DNA of 64,000 nt from Cryobacterium cryoconiti (GCF_004403065.1 NZ_SOHA01000002.1:1-64000); one strand, 5' to 3'. Counted from the stretch's first letter, positions 15,326 through 26,197 are shown. Notes: generated by a model not told the origin, from the sequence alone. Numbers and translations: made by a program.

Positions 15326-16348
15326 ATGTCACGTCGTTCGACCTACGCCCTCGCCGCCGCGGCGACCGCGCTCGCCCTCACCCTGAGCGGCTGTTCGGCA
15401 GCACCCGCCGATTCGGCGACGGATGCCGCCACGTCGGGCTCCTTCCCCGTCACCATCGACCACGCCTTCGGTGAGACCACGATCGAGGCGCAGCCCGAGC
15501 GTGTCGTGACCTGGGGCTGGGGGAGCGCCGACGATGCCATCGCCCTCGGCGTGGTGCCGGTCGCCATCCCGTTCCAGGCCTACGGCGGCGACGAGAACGG
15601 CGTGCTGCCCTGGATCGCGGACGCGCTCGAGGAGCAGGGCGAGGACCTCCCGACCGTGCTGCCCGACTCGGAGGAGCCACCCTACGAGGACATCGCGGAG
15701 GCCGCCCCCGACGTGATCCTCGCCGCCTACTCCGGCCTGACCGAGGAACAGTACGAGCTTCTCAGCGAGATCGCCCCCGTCGTCGCCTACCCCGGCGAGC
15801 CCTGGGCTACGGACTGGCGCGAACTCGTGACCATCACCGGAACCGCCCTCGGAAAGACCGCGGAGGCCGTGGAACTGCTCGACGGCATCGATGCCGAGAT
15901 CGCGGAACAGGCGGCGGCGCATCCGGAATTCGCCGGCCGCAGCATCGCGTTGACCAGTGACAGTGGCGGAACCTTCTACGTCTACACCAAGGATGACCCG
16001 CGCGTGGCCTTCACCCTCGACCTCGGTTTCGTCAGCGCCCCGAGCGTCGACGCCCTGGCCACCGACGACGCCGGGTTCTACTACACGCTCAGCTACGAGC
16101 AGCTGGACCAGCTGGACAGTGACGTTCTGGTCAACTTCGGCACGACACCGGAGGAGTCCGAAGCCTTCCTCTCGGCCGCCTACGCCCAGCCCATGCGCCA
16201 GGTGCAGAACGAAACGGTCGCGTCACCGGTGGGAGCCGCCTTCATCGCCGCGGTGTCGCCGCCCACCGGGTTGTCACTCACCTGGGGCATCGACGACTAT
16301 GTCGCCCTGCTGTCGGACGCGGCCCTGCGGGCTGACCCGATCGGGTAG
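15326..16348 (+). CDS. Iron-siderophore substrate-binding lipoprotein (FepB/FecB type)
   Basis: The 340-residue product starts with a lipoprotein signal (ALALTLSGC, lipobox LSGC). A type III periplasmic-binding fold follows, with TIEAQPERVVTWGWGSADDA at the N-lobe, PPYEDIAEAAPDVILAAYSGL in the middle and GAAFIAAVSPPTGLSLTWGI near the end. This layout is that of siderophore-binding lipoproteins feeding FecCD importers. ATG 15326 was chosen over an upstream in-frame GTG because the iron box and GGAG lie just before it. The siderophore type (catecholate, hydroxamate or citrate) cannot be read. Confidence 0.92.
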   Translation: MSRRSTYALAAAATALALTLSGCSAAPADSATDAATSGSFPVTIDHAFGETTIEAQPERVVTWGWGSADDAIALGVVPVAIPFQAYGGDENGVLPWIADALEEQGEDLPTVLPDSEEPPYEDIAEAAPDVILAAYSGLTEEQYELLSEIAPVVAYPGEPWATDWRELVTITGTALGKTAEAVELLDGIDAEIAEQAAAHPEFAGRSIALTSDSGGTFYVYTKDDPRVAFTLDLGFVSAPSVDALATDDAGFYYTLSYEQLDQLDSDVLVNFGTTPEESEAFLSAAYAQPMRQVQNETVASPVGAAFIAAVSPPTGLSLTWGIDDYVALLSDAALRADPIG

Positions 16349-16587
16349 GCCCGACTCGGGTTGTCGGGTGGTCGACCGGGGGCGTGGCGTGAAATCCGCA
16401 CGAAACACGCTTCCGGTCATACTGAGGCACGAGGATGCTTGTCCGCGCTCGGTTGGACGGGTCTAAAACGTTATCAGCGCACGGAATCGGCTATTGGGAG
16501 CTGTTATATGCTCGCTTCTGTCGAATCCCGTTAACGGACCTCAAAGACGAACCAGAAACATCCGACAACCACGAAGAAGGTTTCGCA
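16349..16587. other. Promoter region of the amino-acid importer
   Basis: The 239-base gap separates the iron importer from the amino-acid importer. AT-richer sequence near 16455-16510 (for example TTATATG at about 16503) is the likely promoter zone, but I cannot assign -35/-10 boxes with confidence. No terminator hairpin with a T-run is visible. Confidence 0.4.
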
Positions 16588-17475
16588 ATGCGCGCTCACC
16601 ACCTGCTCCCGGCCCTCGCCGCCGTCACGGCCCTCCTCCTCACGGGCTGCGTGGACAACTCAACGGATGGTGCGACGTCCGGCTCCGGCAGCGATATCGC
16701 TGTCGATGACGCCGCGGCGGCGCTGCTCCCGGCCGACATCGCCGATGCCGGCACCCTCACCATCGGCACCGACCCCACGTACGCGCCCAATGAATTCAAG
16801 AACGAAGCAGGCGAGCCGATCGGCTGGGGCATCGAGATCGCCAGCGGCATCGCCGGCAAGCTGGGCCTGACCCCGGAATTCCAGGTCGCAAAGTTCGACA
16901 ACATCATCCCCAGCGTGACGGGCGGCAAAGCCGACATCGGCGCGTCTTCCTTCACCGACACGATCGAGCGTGAGGAGCAGGTCGACTTCGTCAACTACTA
17001 CGTCGCCGGCATCCAGTGGGCCTCCGCGACCGGCAACGATGTCGACCCGGACAACGCGTGCGGGCTCAAGGTCGCCGTGCAGGCCACCACCTATGAGGAC
17101 ACCGAGGAGGTGCCGGCCAAGAGCGACGCCTGCGTCGCCGCCGGTAAAGCGCCGATCGACAAGCTGAAGTACGACACCCAGGACCAGGCCACCAACGCGG
17201 TCGTGCTGGGCCAGGCCGACGCGCTCAGCGCCGATTCACCCGTCACGTTCTACGCGATCGCCCAGACCGAGGGCAAGTTGCAGGCCGCCGGCGAGACCTT
17301 CGACGTGGCGCCCTACGGCATCGTGGTGGGCAAGGATTCCGGTCTGGCCCAGGCCGTGCAGGCCGCACTGCAGTCGATGGTCGACGACGGCAGCTACGGT
17401 GACATCCTCGACAAGTGGGGCGTTGCGGATGGTGCGATCGACACGATCACGATCAACGCGGCGTCGAACGGATAA
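16588..17475 (+). CDS. Polar amino-acid ABC transporter substrate-binding lipoprotein
   Basis: A 295-residue lipoprotein (LLLTGC lipobox) of the bacterial extracellular solute-binding family 3. Family features are GTLTIGTDPTYAPNEFKNEA, IASGIAGKLGLTPEF and the hinge block GGKADIGASSFTDTIEREEQ. ATG 16588 is preceded by GAAGAAGG. Two cysteines (in NACGLK and DACVAAG) are positioned to form a disulphide. It is the first gene of a binding-protein/permease/ATPase operon. Ligand is probably a polar or charged amino acid; the sequence does not say which. Confidence 0.9.
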   Translation: MRAHHLLPALAAVTALLLTGCVDNSTDGATSGSGSDIAVDDAAAALLPADIADAGTLTIGTDPTYAPNEFKNEAGEPIGWGIEIASGIAGKLGLTPEFQVAKFDNIIPSVTGGKADIGASSFTDTIEREEQVDFVNYYVAGIQWASATGNDVDPDNACGLKVAVQATTYEDTEEVPAKSDACVAAGKAPIDKLKYDTQDQATNAVVLGQADALSADSPVTFYAIAQTEGKLQAAGETFDVAPYGIVVGKDSGLAQAVQAALQSMVDDGSYGDILDKWGVADGAIDTITINAASNG

Positions 17476-17478
17476 CGC

Positions 17479-18510
17479 GTGAGCTCCACAACTCGTCCTG
17501 CGGCGGGCGGGGCCATCCTCCCGCCGGAGGAAGCCCGGTCAGTGCCGATCAAGGCCATCAAGCTGCGGCATCCGTGGCGGATGGTGTTCGCGGTTCTGCT
17601 CGTCGTGATCTTCGTCTCCGTCGTCGTCGACGCCGCGCTCCGGCCGGCCTACGACTGGCCCGCCGTGGGCAAGTACCTCTTCGACCGCCGCATCTCACAG
17701 GCGGCCGTCGTGACCCTGCAGCTGACCGTGTACTCCATGGTGATCGCGATCGTGCTCGGGGTGATCCTGGCCGTCATGCGACTCTCGCCGAACCCCGTGG
17801 TGAAGAGCCTGGCCTGGTTCTACCTTTGGATCTTCCGCGGCACCCCGGTGTACGTGCAGCTCACGATCTGGGGTCTGATCTCCCTGATCTACTCGAGCAT
17901 CGACATCGGCATCCCGTTCATGGACCCGTGGGTCTCCTTCTCGACCAACGCGGCGCTGAGCACGTTCACCATCGCCATCATCGGGCTGGCCCTGAACGAG
18001 GCGGCCTACATGGCTGAGATCGTGCGCGCCGGGCTGCTCGCCGTGGACCGTGGCCAGGAAGAGGCCGCGACCGCGCTCGGCATGAGCTGGTCGCAGACCA
18101 TGACCCGGGTCATCCTGCCGCAGTCGATGCGGGTGATCATCCCGCCGACCGGCAACGAGGTCATCTCGATGCTCAAGACCACCTCGCTGGTCACGGCCGT
18201 GCCGTTCAGCTTCGAGCTGTTCACCCGGTCGAGGGATATCTCCGCGGAGACGTTCAACCCGATCCCGCTCCTGATCGTGGCATCCATCTGGTATCTCTTC
18301 TTCACGTCCATCCTGATGGTCGGCCAGCACTTCCTCGAGAAGCGGTTCGCCCGCGGCGTGGGCGACCGGCAGCCCGATCGCAAGGATGCCGTCGGCACCG
18401 GAACGGGCACCCTCACCGGGGTCGTCCCGGTCGTCGATTCCGGGCAGCCGTCGGTGATCGCACCGCCGCGTCAGGACGATCCACCAGCCAACCCCGGAGG
18501 CGTGAAATGA
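17479..18510 (+). CDS. Amino-acid ABC transporter permease
   Basis: HisM/GlnP-type permease, 343 residues, GTG start 3 bases after the upstream stop. The family block [14 protein letters not shown] and the ATPase-coupling EAA loop [20 protein letters not shown] are present. The N-terminal 40 residues and the C-terminal 50 residues (Gly/Thr/Pro-rich) extend beyond the usual core and look disordered. Only one permease is encoded, so it presumably acts as a homodimer. Confidence 0.92.
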   Translation: MSSTTRPAAGGAILPPEEARSVPIKAIKLRHPWRMVFAVLLVVIFVSVVVDAALRPAYDWPAVGKYLFDRRISQAAVVTLQLTVYSMVIAIVLGVILAVMRLSPNPVVKSLAWFYLWIFRGTPVYVQLTIWGLISLIYSSIDIGIPFMDPWVSFSTNAALSTFTIAIIGLALNEAAYMAEIVRAGLLAVDRGQEEAATALGMSWSQTMTRVILPQSMRVIIPPTGNEVISMLKTTSLVTAVPFSFELFTRSRDISAETFNPIPLLIVASIWYLFFTSILMVGQHFLEKRFARGVGDRQPDRKDAVGTGTGTLTGVVPVVDSGQPSVIAPPRQDDPPANPGGVK

Positions 18511-19307
18511 CCGACGTGAACACGCAGGCCGGGGCATCCGTCACGATTCCGCCCATGGTCCTGGCCGAGCAGGTCTCGAAAAGCTTCGGCTCGAACGAGG
18601 TGCTCAAGAGCATCACGCTCGAGGTCAAGCGCGGCGAGGTGATGTGCCTGGTCGGGCCCAGCGGATCGGGCAAGTCGACGTTCCTGCGCTGCATCAACCA
18701 CCTCGAGGTGCTGTCCGCCGGCCGGCTCAGCGTCGACGGCGAACTGATCGGCTACCGGGAGGCGAACGGCAAGCTGTACGAGATGGCGCCCAAGGAAGCG
18801 GCCCGGCAGCGCCGGGACATCGGCATGGTGTTCCAGCGGTTCAACCTGTTCCCGCACATGACGGCGCTGCAGAACGTGATGGAGGCGCCGATCCGGGTGA
18901 AGGGACTGCCGAAGGCCCAGGTGGAGCAGAGCGCGCTCGACCTGCTGGCCCGGGTGGGACTGGCCGAACGGGCCAACTACTACCCGGCACACCTCTCAGG
19001 AGGCCAGCAGCAGCGCGTGGCGATCGCCCGCGCCCTCGCGATGGAGCCCAAGCTGATGCTCTTCGACGAGCCGACCAGCGCGCTCGACCCTGAGCTCGTC
19101 GGCGAGGTGCTCGACGTGATGAAGGGCCTGGCCAAGTCGGGCATGACCATGATCGTGGTCACGCACGAGATGGGCTTCGCCAAAGAGGTGGCCGACTCGC
19201 TCGTCTTCATGGACGGCGGTGTGGTCGTCGAGGCGGGCGACCCGGACGAGATCCTGACGAACCCGCAGCACCGCCGCACGCAGGCGTTCCTCTCGAAGGT
19301 GCTCTAG
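18507..19307 (+). CDS. Amino-acid ABC transporter ATP-binding protein (GlnQ type)
   Basis: ABC ATPase of 266 residues with Walker [10 protein letters not shown], signature LSGGQQQR, Walker [13 protein letters not shown] and switch His in [14 protein letters not shown]. Closest in layout to GlnQ/HisP. A 4-base ATGA overlap couples it to the permease. It is the last gene of the operon and is followed by a long hairpin. Confidence 0.95.
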   Translation: MTDVNTQAGASVTIPPMVLAEQVSKSFGSNEVLKSITLEVKRGEVMCLVGPSGSGKSTFLRCINHLEVLSAGRLSVDGELIGYREANGKLYEMAPKEAARQRRDIGMVFQRFNLFPHMTALQNVMEAPIRVKGLPKAQVEQSALDLLARVGLAERANYYPAHLSGGQQQRVAIARALAMEPKLMLFDEPTSALDPELVGEVLDVMKGLAKSGMTMIVVTHEMGFAKEVADSLVFMDGGVVVEAGDPDEILTNPQHRRTQAFLSKVL

Positions 19308-19325
19308 GAACGCCGCACACCGAGC

Positions 19326-19383
19326 GTCGCCGTTCGTGCCGAGAGTCCCCGCTGGTATGGGGACTCTCGGCGCGAACGGCGAC
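19326..19383. repeat. Palindromic element, superfamily A, copy 2 (25-bp stem)
   Basis: Arms 19326-19350 and 19359-19383 pair over 25 bp with one wobble around an 8-nt loop. It sits between convergent genes and probably stops transcription from both. The CCGTTC...CGAGAGT arm and its partner align with the other superfamily A copies. Confidence 0.88.
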
Positions 19384-19406
19384 TTTCGCGTTCTACGCCG
19401 AGGGCG

Positions 19407-20417
19407 CTACGCCGGACGGCTCTGCGGCGCGGTGGCCGAGGTCATCGCGGAGTCGTGCTCCACGACATCGCCGAGCACCTCATCGATCTGCTTCATGCTC
19501 TCGGCCGGGATCTTCACGCCCGCGGCCTTGACGTTCTCGCGCACCTGCTCGGGGCGGGAGGCTCCGACGAGGGCGGCCGAGACGTTGTCGTTCTGCAGCA
19601 CCCAGGCCACGGCCAGCTGCGCCATCGACAGGTGGAGGTCGGCGGCGATCGGCTCGAGCTTCTGCACCCGGGTGAGCACGTCGTCGTTCATGAAGCGGCT
19701 GATCATGTCGGCGCCGCCCTTGAGGTCGGTGGCGCGGGAGCCGGCCGGCGGGGCCTGGCCCGGCTGGTACTTGCCGGTGAGCACGCCCTGGGCCACGGGG
19801 GACCAGACGATCTGGCCGACGCCGAGCTCGCGGGAGGTCGGTACGACCTCGTCCTCGATGACCCGCCACAGCATCGAGTACTGCGGCTGGCTCGAGATCA
19901 GGCTGAAGCCCAGTTCCTTCGACAGGGCGTGGCCGGCACGCAGCTGCGCGGAGGTCCACTCGCTGACGCCGATGTACAGCGCCTTGCCCTGCCGCACGAT
20001 GTCGGCGAAAGCCTGCATGGTTTCTTCCAGCGGGGTCTCGGTGTCGTAGCGGTGCGCCTGGTAGAGGTCGACGTAGTCGGTCTGCAGGCGGGTGAGCGAC
20101 CCGTTGATCGACTCCATGATGTGCTTGCGAGACAGCCCGACGTCGTTGTGCCCCTTGGGGCCGGTGGGCCAGTAGACCTTCGTGAAGATCTCCAGGCTTT
20201 CGCGGCGCTGGCCCTTGAGGGCGTCGCCCAGCACGGACTCTGCCTTCGTGTTGGCGTAGGCGTCGGCGGTGTCGAAGCTGGTGATCCCCTCGTCGAGCGC
20301 GGCCTGCACGCACTGCGTGGCGATGTCGTTCTCGACCTGCGAACCGTGCGTGAGCCAGTTGCCGTAGGTGATTTCGGAAATTTTCAGACCTGATGAACCG
20401 AGATAGCGGAATTCCAT
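19407..20417 (-). CDS. Aldo/keto reductase, Kv-beta-like class
   Basis: A 336-residue AKR beginning MEFRYLGSSGLKISEITYGN, the typical N-terminus of the AKR6/potassium-channel beta-like and YghZ groups. Catalytic residues lie in SFDTADAYANTKAES (Asp, Tyr), FTKVYWP (Lys) and YQAHRYD (His). VSAALVGASRPEQVRENVKA is the cofactor-binding end. It would reduce or oxidise small carbonyls with NADPH; the substrate is unknown. Monocistronic between two palindromic elements. Confidence 0.9.
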   Translation of the reverse strand: MEFRYLGSSGLKISEITYGNWLTHGSQVENDIATQCVQAALDEGITSFDTADAYANTKAESVLGDALKGQRRESLEIFTKVYWPTGPKGHNDVGLSRKHIMESINGSLTRLQTDYVDLYQAHRYDTETPLEETMQAFADIVRQGKALYIGVSEWTSAQLRAGHALSKELGFSLISSQPQYSMLWRVIEDEVVPTSRELGVGQIVWSPVAQGVLTGKYQPGQAPPAGSRATDLKGGADMISRFMNDDVLTRVQKLEPIAADLHLSMAQLAVAWVLQNDNVSAALVGASRPEQVRENVKAAGVKIPAESMKQIDEVLGDVVEHDSAMTSATAPQSRPA

Positions 20418-20460
20418 GACTTCAGCCTAAGGGAGCGGCTCCCGCACGCAGGAAAAGGTT

Positions 20461-20522
20461 GGCGAAACGACAACTCTGAGGGGTGTGCGGATGCTCCAAC
20501 CCCTCACAGGTGTCGTCTCACC
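20461..20522. repeat. Palindromic element, family B, copy 2
   Basis: Arms 20461-20484 and 20499-20522 match at 20 of 24 positions and share the TGAGGGGT...ACCCCTCA core and the flanking CGACA...TGTCG with the element at 10058-10113. It follows the hrpA stop codon on the minus strand and may terminate that transcript. Confidence 0.78.
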
Positions 20523-20538
20523 GAGACTGCGGGCAGCC

Positions 20539-23500
20539 TCAGCCGGTCAGGGCCTTGTGGATGCGCTGCAGGGAGACGGGCTCCGCGGCCTTGAGCTCCT
20601 GGGCGAAGAGGCTGATCCGCAGTTCCTCGATCAGCCAGCGGGCGCGCACCAGGTTGGCGGCGGCGTTCACCTGCAGGGGGATCGTGCCGCCGGCGACCTC
20701 GAACCGTCCGGTGGCCGCCTGGCTCTCGTTCATCCAGACCCGGTCGCGGCTCGGGTTGTCGCCGAGTTTCACGATGCGGGCGGTGATGCCGGCCAGGTAC
20801 CGCGGCAGGTGGCGCAGCTGCACGAGGCCGGTGGCGCTCACGAAACCGGGGTAGACGAGCCCGGCCAGTTGCGCGCGGGCATCCGTCAGTGCCGGCAGCA
20901 GGGCCATGCTGGTGGACGCCTTGAGTGCCTTGTCGGCGGCGCGCGCGGCGGCGAGGATGCGGGCCACGAGGCCGACGGTGTCGAACATGGAGTCCATCAC
21001 CACGCCGGAGACCCGGTCGCGGATGGTGTCGAATTCCGCGCGCATGAACACCTGGCCGCCCGGCTTCACCCGGAACAGCACGTCGTCGACGCTGGCCGCA
21101 AGGCAGTCGTCGAAGAGCGCCTGGGTGGTGCGGTACGGGCTGGTGGCCAGGCTGAGCTTCTCGGCCCCGGTGAGGTGCTGCTGCACATAGGCGACCGGGG
21201 AGGGCGTGGCCAGCAGCAGCAGGCGGCGCACCCCGCCGGGCAGGGTGCGGGCCTGCTCGGCCTCCGTGCTCATCATGCGGATCGCGACCGAGGTGCCCTC
21301 GTCGACGAGCGTCGGGTAGCCGCGGATGGTGTTGTCACCCTGTTTGGTGTCGAGGAACCGGGGCAGCTCGGGGAAGTCCCACGAGGTGAGTCCGGAGCGC
21401 TCGATCGCGTTGGTGGGGGTGGCAGCGGATGCCGCGGCGACGCTCTCGCGGGCCTGGTTGCCGAGCCGGCGTTGCAGGTCGGTCAGGTCCTTGCCGGAGG
21501 CGATCGGCCGACCGCGTTCGTCGACGACGCGGAACGTCATGCGGAGGTGCGCCGGCACCCGGCCCAGCTCGAAGTCGTTCGCGGCGACCGGTACGTAGGT
21601 CAGCTTCTGGATCAGCGCGGCGAGCGTCTCGGTGAACGGAACGTCGTCCCGGTCGAACAGTCCGCCGGTGGTCGAGCCGCCGGTGGTGGTCGAGCCTGTC
21701 GAGACCCCGATCGACGCCCCGCCCGCACCCGACACCCCGACCGTCACCTCGCCCGGCGCCGGCGGCAGCTCGTTCAGCAGCCGCTTCGCCCAGTCATTCG
21801 CGGGCACCACGTTGCGACGGATGCTCTTGGGCAGCGACTTGATCAGCGCCGTGACCAGGTCGGCGCGGAGTCCCGGAACCTGCCAGTCGAAGCCGGTGGG
21901 GGAGAGCCGCGCGAGCAGGGCCAGCGGGATGTGCACGGCCACTCCGTCATCGTCCGCGCCGGGCTCGAACCGGTAGCTGAGGGCGAACTTCTGGTCGCCC
22001 TGGCGCCAGATCGGCGGGAACACGGCCTCGTCGATCTCCGGCGCATCCTCGGGAACCAGCGCCTCGGCTGTCATCGTGAGCAGGTCGGGCGTCTGGGTGC
22101 GCGCCTGACGCCACCAGGTCTCGAATGTGCGGGTGGAGCAGACGTCGGCGGGAATGCGCTTCTGGTAGAACTCGAACACGGCCTCGTCGTCGAAGAGGAT
22201 GTCGCGGCGCCGCGTGCGCTCCTCGAGCTCCGCGAGTTCCTTGCGCAGGCTCGTGTTGGCCCGGTCGAAGGCGGTGACGCGCTGGTCGATGCGGTCGAGG
22301 TCCCACTCGCCCTCGACCAGGGCGTGCCGGATGAAGAGGTCGCGGGCATACGCGGGGTCGACCCGGGAGAACTGGATCCGGCGCCGCGGCACGATCGGCA
22401 CCCCGTAGAGGGTGACCCGCTCGTAGGCGACGACCGCGCCCTGCTTCTTCTCCCAATGCGGTTCGGAGTAGCTGCGCTTGCAGAGGTCTCCGGCGAGCGG
22501 CTCGGCCCAGGCCGGGTCGACGACGGCGTTCATCCGGGCGAACAGGCGGCTGGTCTCGACCAGTTCGGCGCTCATCACCGCGTTCGGCTGCTTCTTCGCC
22601 AGCGCCGAGCCCGGGAAGATCACGAACCGCTGCTGGCGCGCGCCGATGTAGTCCTTCTTGGCGGTGTCCTTGAGCCCGATGTGGGAGAGCAGGCCGGCCA
22701 GCAGCGAACGGTGGATGCCGTCGGGGTTCACACTGGGCTCACCGATGTGCAGGCCGAGCGGCTTCGCCATCTGCCGCAGCTGCTTGTACACGTCCTGCCA
22801 TTCCCGCACCCGCAGGTAGTTGAGGAACTCGTTCTTGCACAGGCGCCGGAAGGCGCTGGAGCCGAGCTCCCGCTGCTGCGTCTCCAGGTAGTTCCAGAGG
22901 TTCAGCAGGCTCAGGAAGTCGCTGGTCGGGTCGGTGAACCGGGCGTGCTGCTGGTCGGCCTGCGCGCGGCGCTCGAGCGGTCGTTCGCGCGGGTCCTGGA
23001 TGGTGAGCCCGGAGACGATCACCATCACCTCGCGGCTCACGGCCTGCGTCTTCGACTCGATCACCATGCGGCCGAACCGCGGGTCGATCGGCAGTTTCGC
23101 AAGCTGCTGGCCGATGCGGGTCAGCCGGGAGACTCCGGGCTTGCCGGTCTTGGTGCCGGAGCTGTGCCCGGCCGCGCCGAGGTCGACCGCCCCGAGCTCG
23201 GCGAGCAGGTCGAGGCCGTCCTTGATTCCGCGCGAGTCGGGCGGGGTGAGGAACGGGAACGCGGCAATGTCGCCGAGGCCGAGCGAGATCATCTGCAGGA
23301 TGACCGCGGCCAGGTTGGTGCGCAGCACCTCCGGCTCGGTGTACTCGGGCCGGCGGGCGAAGTCCTCCTCCGAATAGAGGCGGATGGCGATGCCGTCGCT
23401 GGTGCGCCCGCTTCGGCCCGAGCGCTGGTTCGCGGAGGCCTGCGAGATTGCCTCGATCGGCAGCCGTTGCACCTTCGAGCGCACGCTGTACCGGCTGATC

Positions 23501-24486
23501 CGCGCGGTTCCGGCGTCGATGACGTAACGGATGCCCGGCACGGTCAGGCTGGTCTCCGCCACGTTGGTGGCCAGCACGATGCGGCGCCGCACGCCGGCGA
23601 CCTTCGACGGCTGGAACACCTTGTGCTGGTCGGCGGAGGAGAGCCGCCCGTAGAGGGGCAGGATCTCGGTGGGGCTCGTCCGCACCGAGGAGGCGTACTT
23701 GCCGGCAAGCGCGTCGGCGGCATCCCGGATCTCGGTCTCGCCGCTGAGGAAGACGAGAACGTCGCCGCTGGACTCCCGTTCGAGCTCGTCGAGCGCGGCG
23801 GAGATCCCCTCGATGTAATCCCGGTCGACGGTGGGCGCGGCATCCGTCGTGTCGTCGTCGTCGCCCGCATCCATCGCCTCGGCGACCAGTGGGCGGTAGC
23901 GGATCTCGACCGGGTAGGTGCGCCCGGAAACCTCGATGATCGGGGCCGGCGTGCCGTCGGGGGTGGCGAAGTGCTCGGCGAAACTCTGCGGGTCGATCGT
24001 CGCTGAGGTGATGATGAGCTTGAGGTCGGGGCGCTGCGGCAGCAGCTGCCGCAGGTAGCCGAGCAGGAAGTCGATGTTGAGGCTGCGCTCATGCGCCTCG
24101 TCGATGATGATCGTGTCGTATTTGCGCAGCAACCGGTCGCGGTGCATCTCGTTGAGCAGGATGCCGTCGGTCATCAGCTTGATGCGGGTGTCCGGGCCGA
24201 CCTGGTCGGTGAACCGAACCTGGTAGCCCACCGTCTGGCCGACCTCCTGGCCGAGCTCCTCGGCGATGCGCTCCGCGATCGTGCGCGCGGCGAGACGCCG
24301 GGGCTGGGTGTGGCCGATGTTCTCCCGGCCGAGCTCGAGGCAGATCTTCGGCAGCTGCGTGGTCTTGCCGGAGCCCGTCGCGCCGGCCACGATGACCACT
24401 TGGTTGTCGCGGATGGCGCGGGCGATGTCCTCCCGGCGCTGGCTGACCGGAAGCTCGGGCGGGAAGGTGATGTCGACGGGGATCAT
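20539..24486 (-). CDS. hrpA: ATP-dependent RNA helicase HrpA
   Basis: DEAH-box helicase of 1315 residues, close to the E. coli HrpA length of 1300. Motif I is GATGSGKT (Lys41), motif II DEAH at 129-132 and motif III SAT (IITSATIDPQ). Motif VI appears as QRSGRSGRTSDG. HA2, OB-fold and the long HrpA-specific C-terminal region (DUF3418-like, containing VDDVLFRVKPGGQVFMRAEF) follow. A Thr/Gly/Ser-rich linker (GSTTTGGSTTGG) interrupts the C-terminal half. The start ATG 24486 has AGAAGG upstream; 33 extra codons to 24585 are in frame but less likely. HrpA resolves stalled or colliding ribosomes in E. coli; the same role is inferred here. It is divergent from an aldo/keto reductase gene. Confidence 0.95.
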   Translation of the reverse strand: MIPVDITFPPELPVSQRREDIARAIRDNQVVIVAGATGSGKTTQLPKICLELGRENIGHTQPRRLAARTIAERIAEELGQEVGQTVGYQVRFTDQVGPDTRIKLMTDGILLNEMHRDRLLRKYDTIIIDEAHERSLNIDFLLGYLRQLLPQRPDLKLIITSATIDPQSFAEHFATPDGTPAPIIEVSGRTYPVEIRYRPLVAEAMDAGDDDDTTDAAPTVDRDYIEGISAALDELERESSGDVLVFLSGETEIRDAADALAGKYASSVRTSPTEILPLYGRLSSADQHKVFQPSKVAGVRRRIVLATNVAETSLTVPGIRYVIDAGTARISRYSVRSKVQRLPIEAISQASANQRSGRSGRTSDGIAIRLYSEEDFARRPEYTEPEVLRTNLAAVILQMISLGLGDIAAFPFLTPPDSRGIKDGLDLLAELGAVDLGAAGHSSGTKTGKPGVSRLTRIGQQLAKLPIDPRFGRMVIESKTQAVSREVMVIVSGLTIQDPRERPLERRAQADQQHARFTDPTSDFLSLLNLWNYLETQQRELGSSAFRRLCKNEFLNYLRVREWQDVYKQLRQMAKPLGLHIGEPSVNPDGIHRSLLAGLLSHIGLKDTAKKDYIGARQQRFVIFPGSALAKKQPNAVMSAELVETSRLFARMNAVVDPAWAEPLAGDLCKRSYSEPHWEKKQGAVVAYERVTLYGVPIVPRRRIQFSRVDPAYARDLFIRHALVEGEWDLDRIDQRVTAFDRANTSLRKELAELEERTRRRDILFDDEAVFEFYQKRIPADVCSTRTFETWWRQARTQTPDLLTMTAEALVPEDAPEIDEAVFPPIWRQGDQKFALSYRFEPGADDDGVAVHIPLALLARLSPTGFDWQVPGLRADLVTALIKSLPKSIRRNVVPANDWAKRLLNELPPAPGEVTVGVSGAGGASIGVSTGSTTTGGSTTGGLFDRDDVPFTETLAALIQKLTYVPVAANDFELGRVPAHLRMTFRVVDERGRPIASGKDLTDLQRRLGNQARESVAAASAATPTNAIERSGLTSWDFPELPRFLDTKQGDNTIRGYPTLVDEGTSVAIRMMSTEAEQARTLPGGVRRLLLLATPSPVAYVQQHLTGAEKLSLATSPYRTTQALFDDCLAASVDDVLFRVKPGGQVFMRAEFDTIRDRVSGVVMDSMFDTVGLVARILAAARAADKALKASTSMALLPALTDARAQLAGLVYPGFVSATGLVQLRHLPRYLAGITARIVKLGDNPSRDRVWMNESQAATGRFEVAGGTIPLQVNAAANLVRARWLIEELRISLFAQELKAAEPVSLQRIHKALTG

Positions 24487-24569
24487 GAGCCTTCTATCGT
24501 ATGACCTCCGTATGACCGTGCGGTGAACGACGGATGCTGCCGGGGCTGGCCTGTCGTGCCGCGACCTAG

Positions 24570-25412
<843 letters not shown>

Positions 25413-25489
25413 CCCTGTCCCGGGAATGGCACCCCGGGCGGGGCGTTAGGTTGGGGTGGGCGGAAAGCGCCCGACGAGGAAGATGACGG

Positions 25490-26176
25490 ATGAACCCGAT
25501 CGAGTGGCTTTTCGACGCACAGCTGCAGATCGGAACCCAGACGATCCTCTGGCGCGAGATCATCGGCAACACCTTCGGCATCCTGAGCGCGGTGGGCGGC
25601 ATGCGCCGCAAGGTGTGGGCCTGGCCGGTCGGCATCATCGGGAACGTGCTGCTGTTCACGGTGTTCCTCGGGGCCGTCTTCGGCACCCCCAACCCGGTCA
25701 ACCTGCTCGGGCAGGCCGGGCGGCAGGTCATGTTCATCGTCGTGTCCGTCTTCGGCTGGATCCAGTGGTCCCAGCATCGCCGGGGTGTGGCGCAGGCCGC
25801 CGTGGCACCGCACTGGGCGGGGAACCGGGCCCGCATCCTGCTCGGACTCGGCCTGATCGCCGGAACCCTGATCCTGACCCCCGTCTTCCGTGCGCTCGGC
25901 TCCTTCGAACCGGTCTGGGCCGACGCCTGGATCTTCACCGGCTCGCTGCTGGCGACCTATGGGATGGCGAAGGGCTGGACCGAGTTCTGGCTGATCTGGG
26001 TGGCCGTCGACATCGTGGGGGTGCCGCTGCTGCTCAGCGCCGGCTACTACGCATCCGCTGTGCTCTACATCTTCTACGGGGCGTTCACCCTCGCCGGCTT
26101 CTTCATCTGGATGCGCGTGCAACGCCGCCCGGCCGCTGCGTCCCACGCCGCCGACCTGGCCGCCACCCGCCGCTGA
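25490..26176 (+). CDS. pnuC: Nicotinamide riboside transporter PnuC
   Basis: A 228-residue membrane protein of the PnuC family. Seven or eight hydrophobic segments are visible. Substrate-pocket blocks include WREIIGNTFGILSAVGG, NLLGQAGRQVMFIVVSVFGWIQW (by position, residues about 71-93) and the tryptophan-rich YGMAKGWTEFWLIWVAVD. PnuC imports nicotinamide riboside (NAD salvage) by facilitated diffusion; some relatives carry thiamine or riboflavin. No riboswitch is visible upstream that would argue for thiamine. The next gene starts 22 bases downstream. Confidence 0.9.
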   Translation: MNPIEWLFDAQLQIGTQTILWREIIGNTFGILSAVGGMRRKVWAWPVGIIGNVLLFTVFLGAVFGTPNPVNLLGQAGRQVMFIVVSVFGWIQWSQHRRGVAQAAVAPHWAGNRARILLGLGLIAGTLILTPVFRALGSFEPVWADAWIFTGSLLATYGMAKGWTEFWLIWVAVDIVGVPLLLSAGYYASAVLYIFYGAFTLAGFFIWMRVQRRPAAASHAADLAATRR

Positions 26177-26197
26177 CCCGGAGGGCACAATGGAGGC

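Noticed and set aside
16435-16587. N-terminal extension of the amino-acid binding protein
   Set aside because: The extension would place a charged stretch before the lipoprotein signal; ATG 16588 has a ribosome site and opens directly with the signal peptide.
20485-24006. 1173-codon plus-strand frame opposite hrpA
   Set aside because: Shadow of the helicase gene; composition is biased and no domain is visible, whereas the minus strand carries all DEAH helicase motifs.
25413-25489. Riboswitch upstream of pnuC
   Set aside because: The gap is only 77 bases and does not contain a recognisable thiamine, NAD or other aptamer core.
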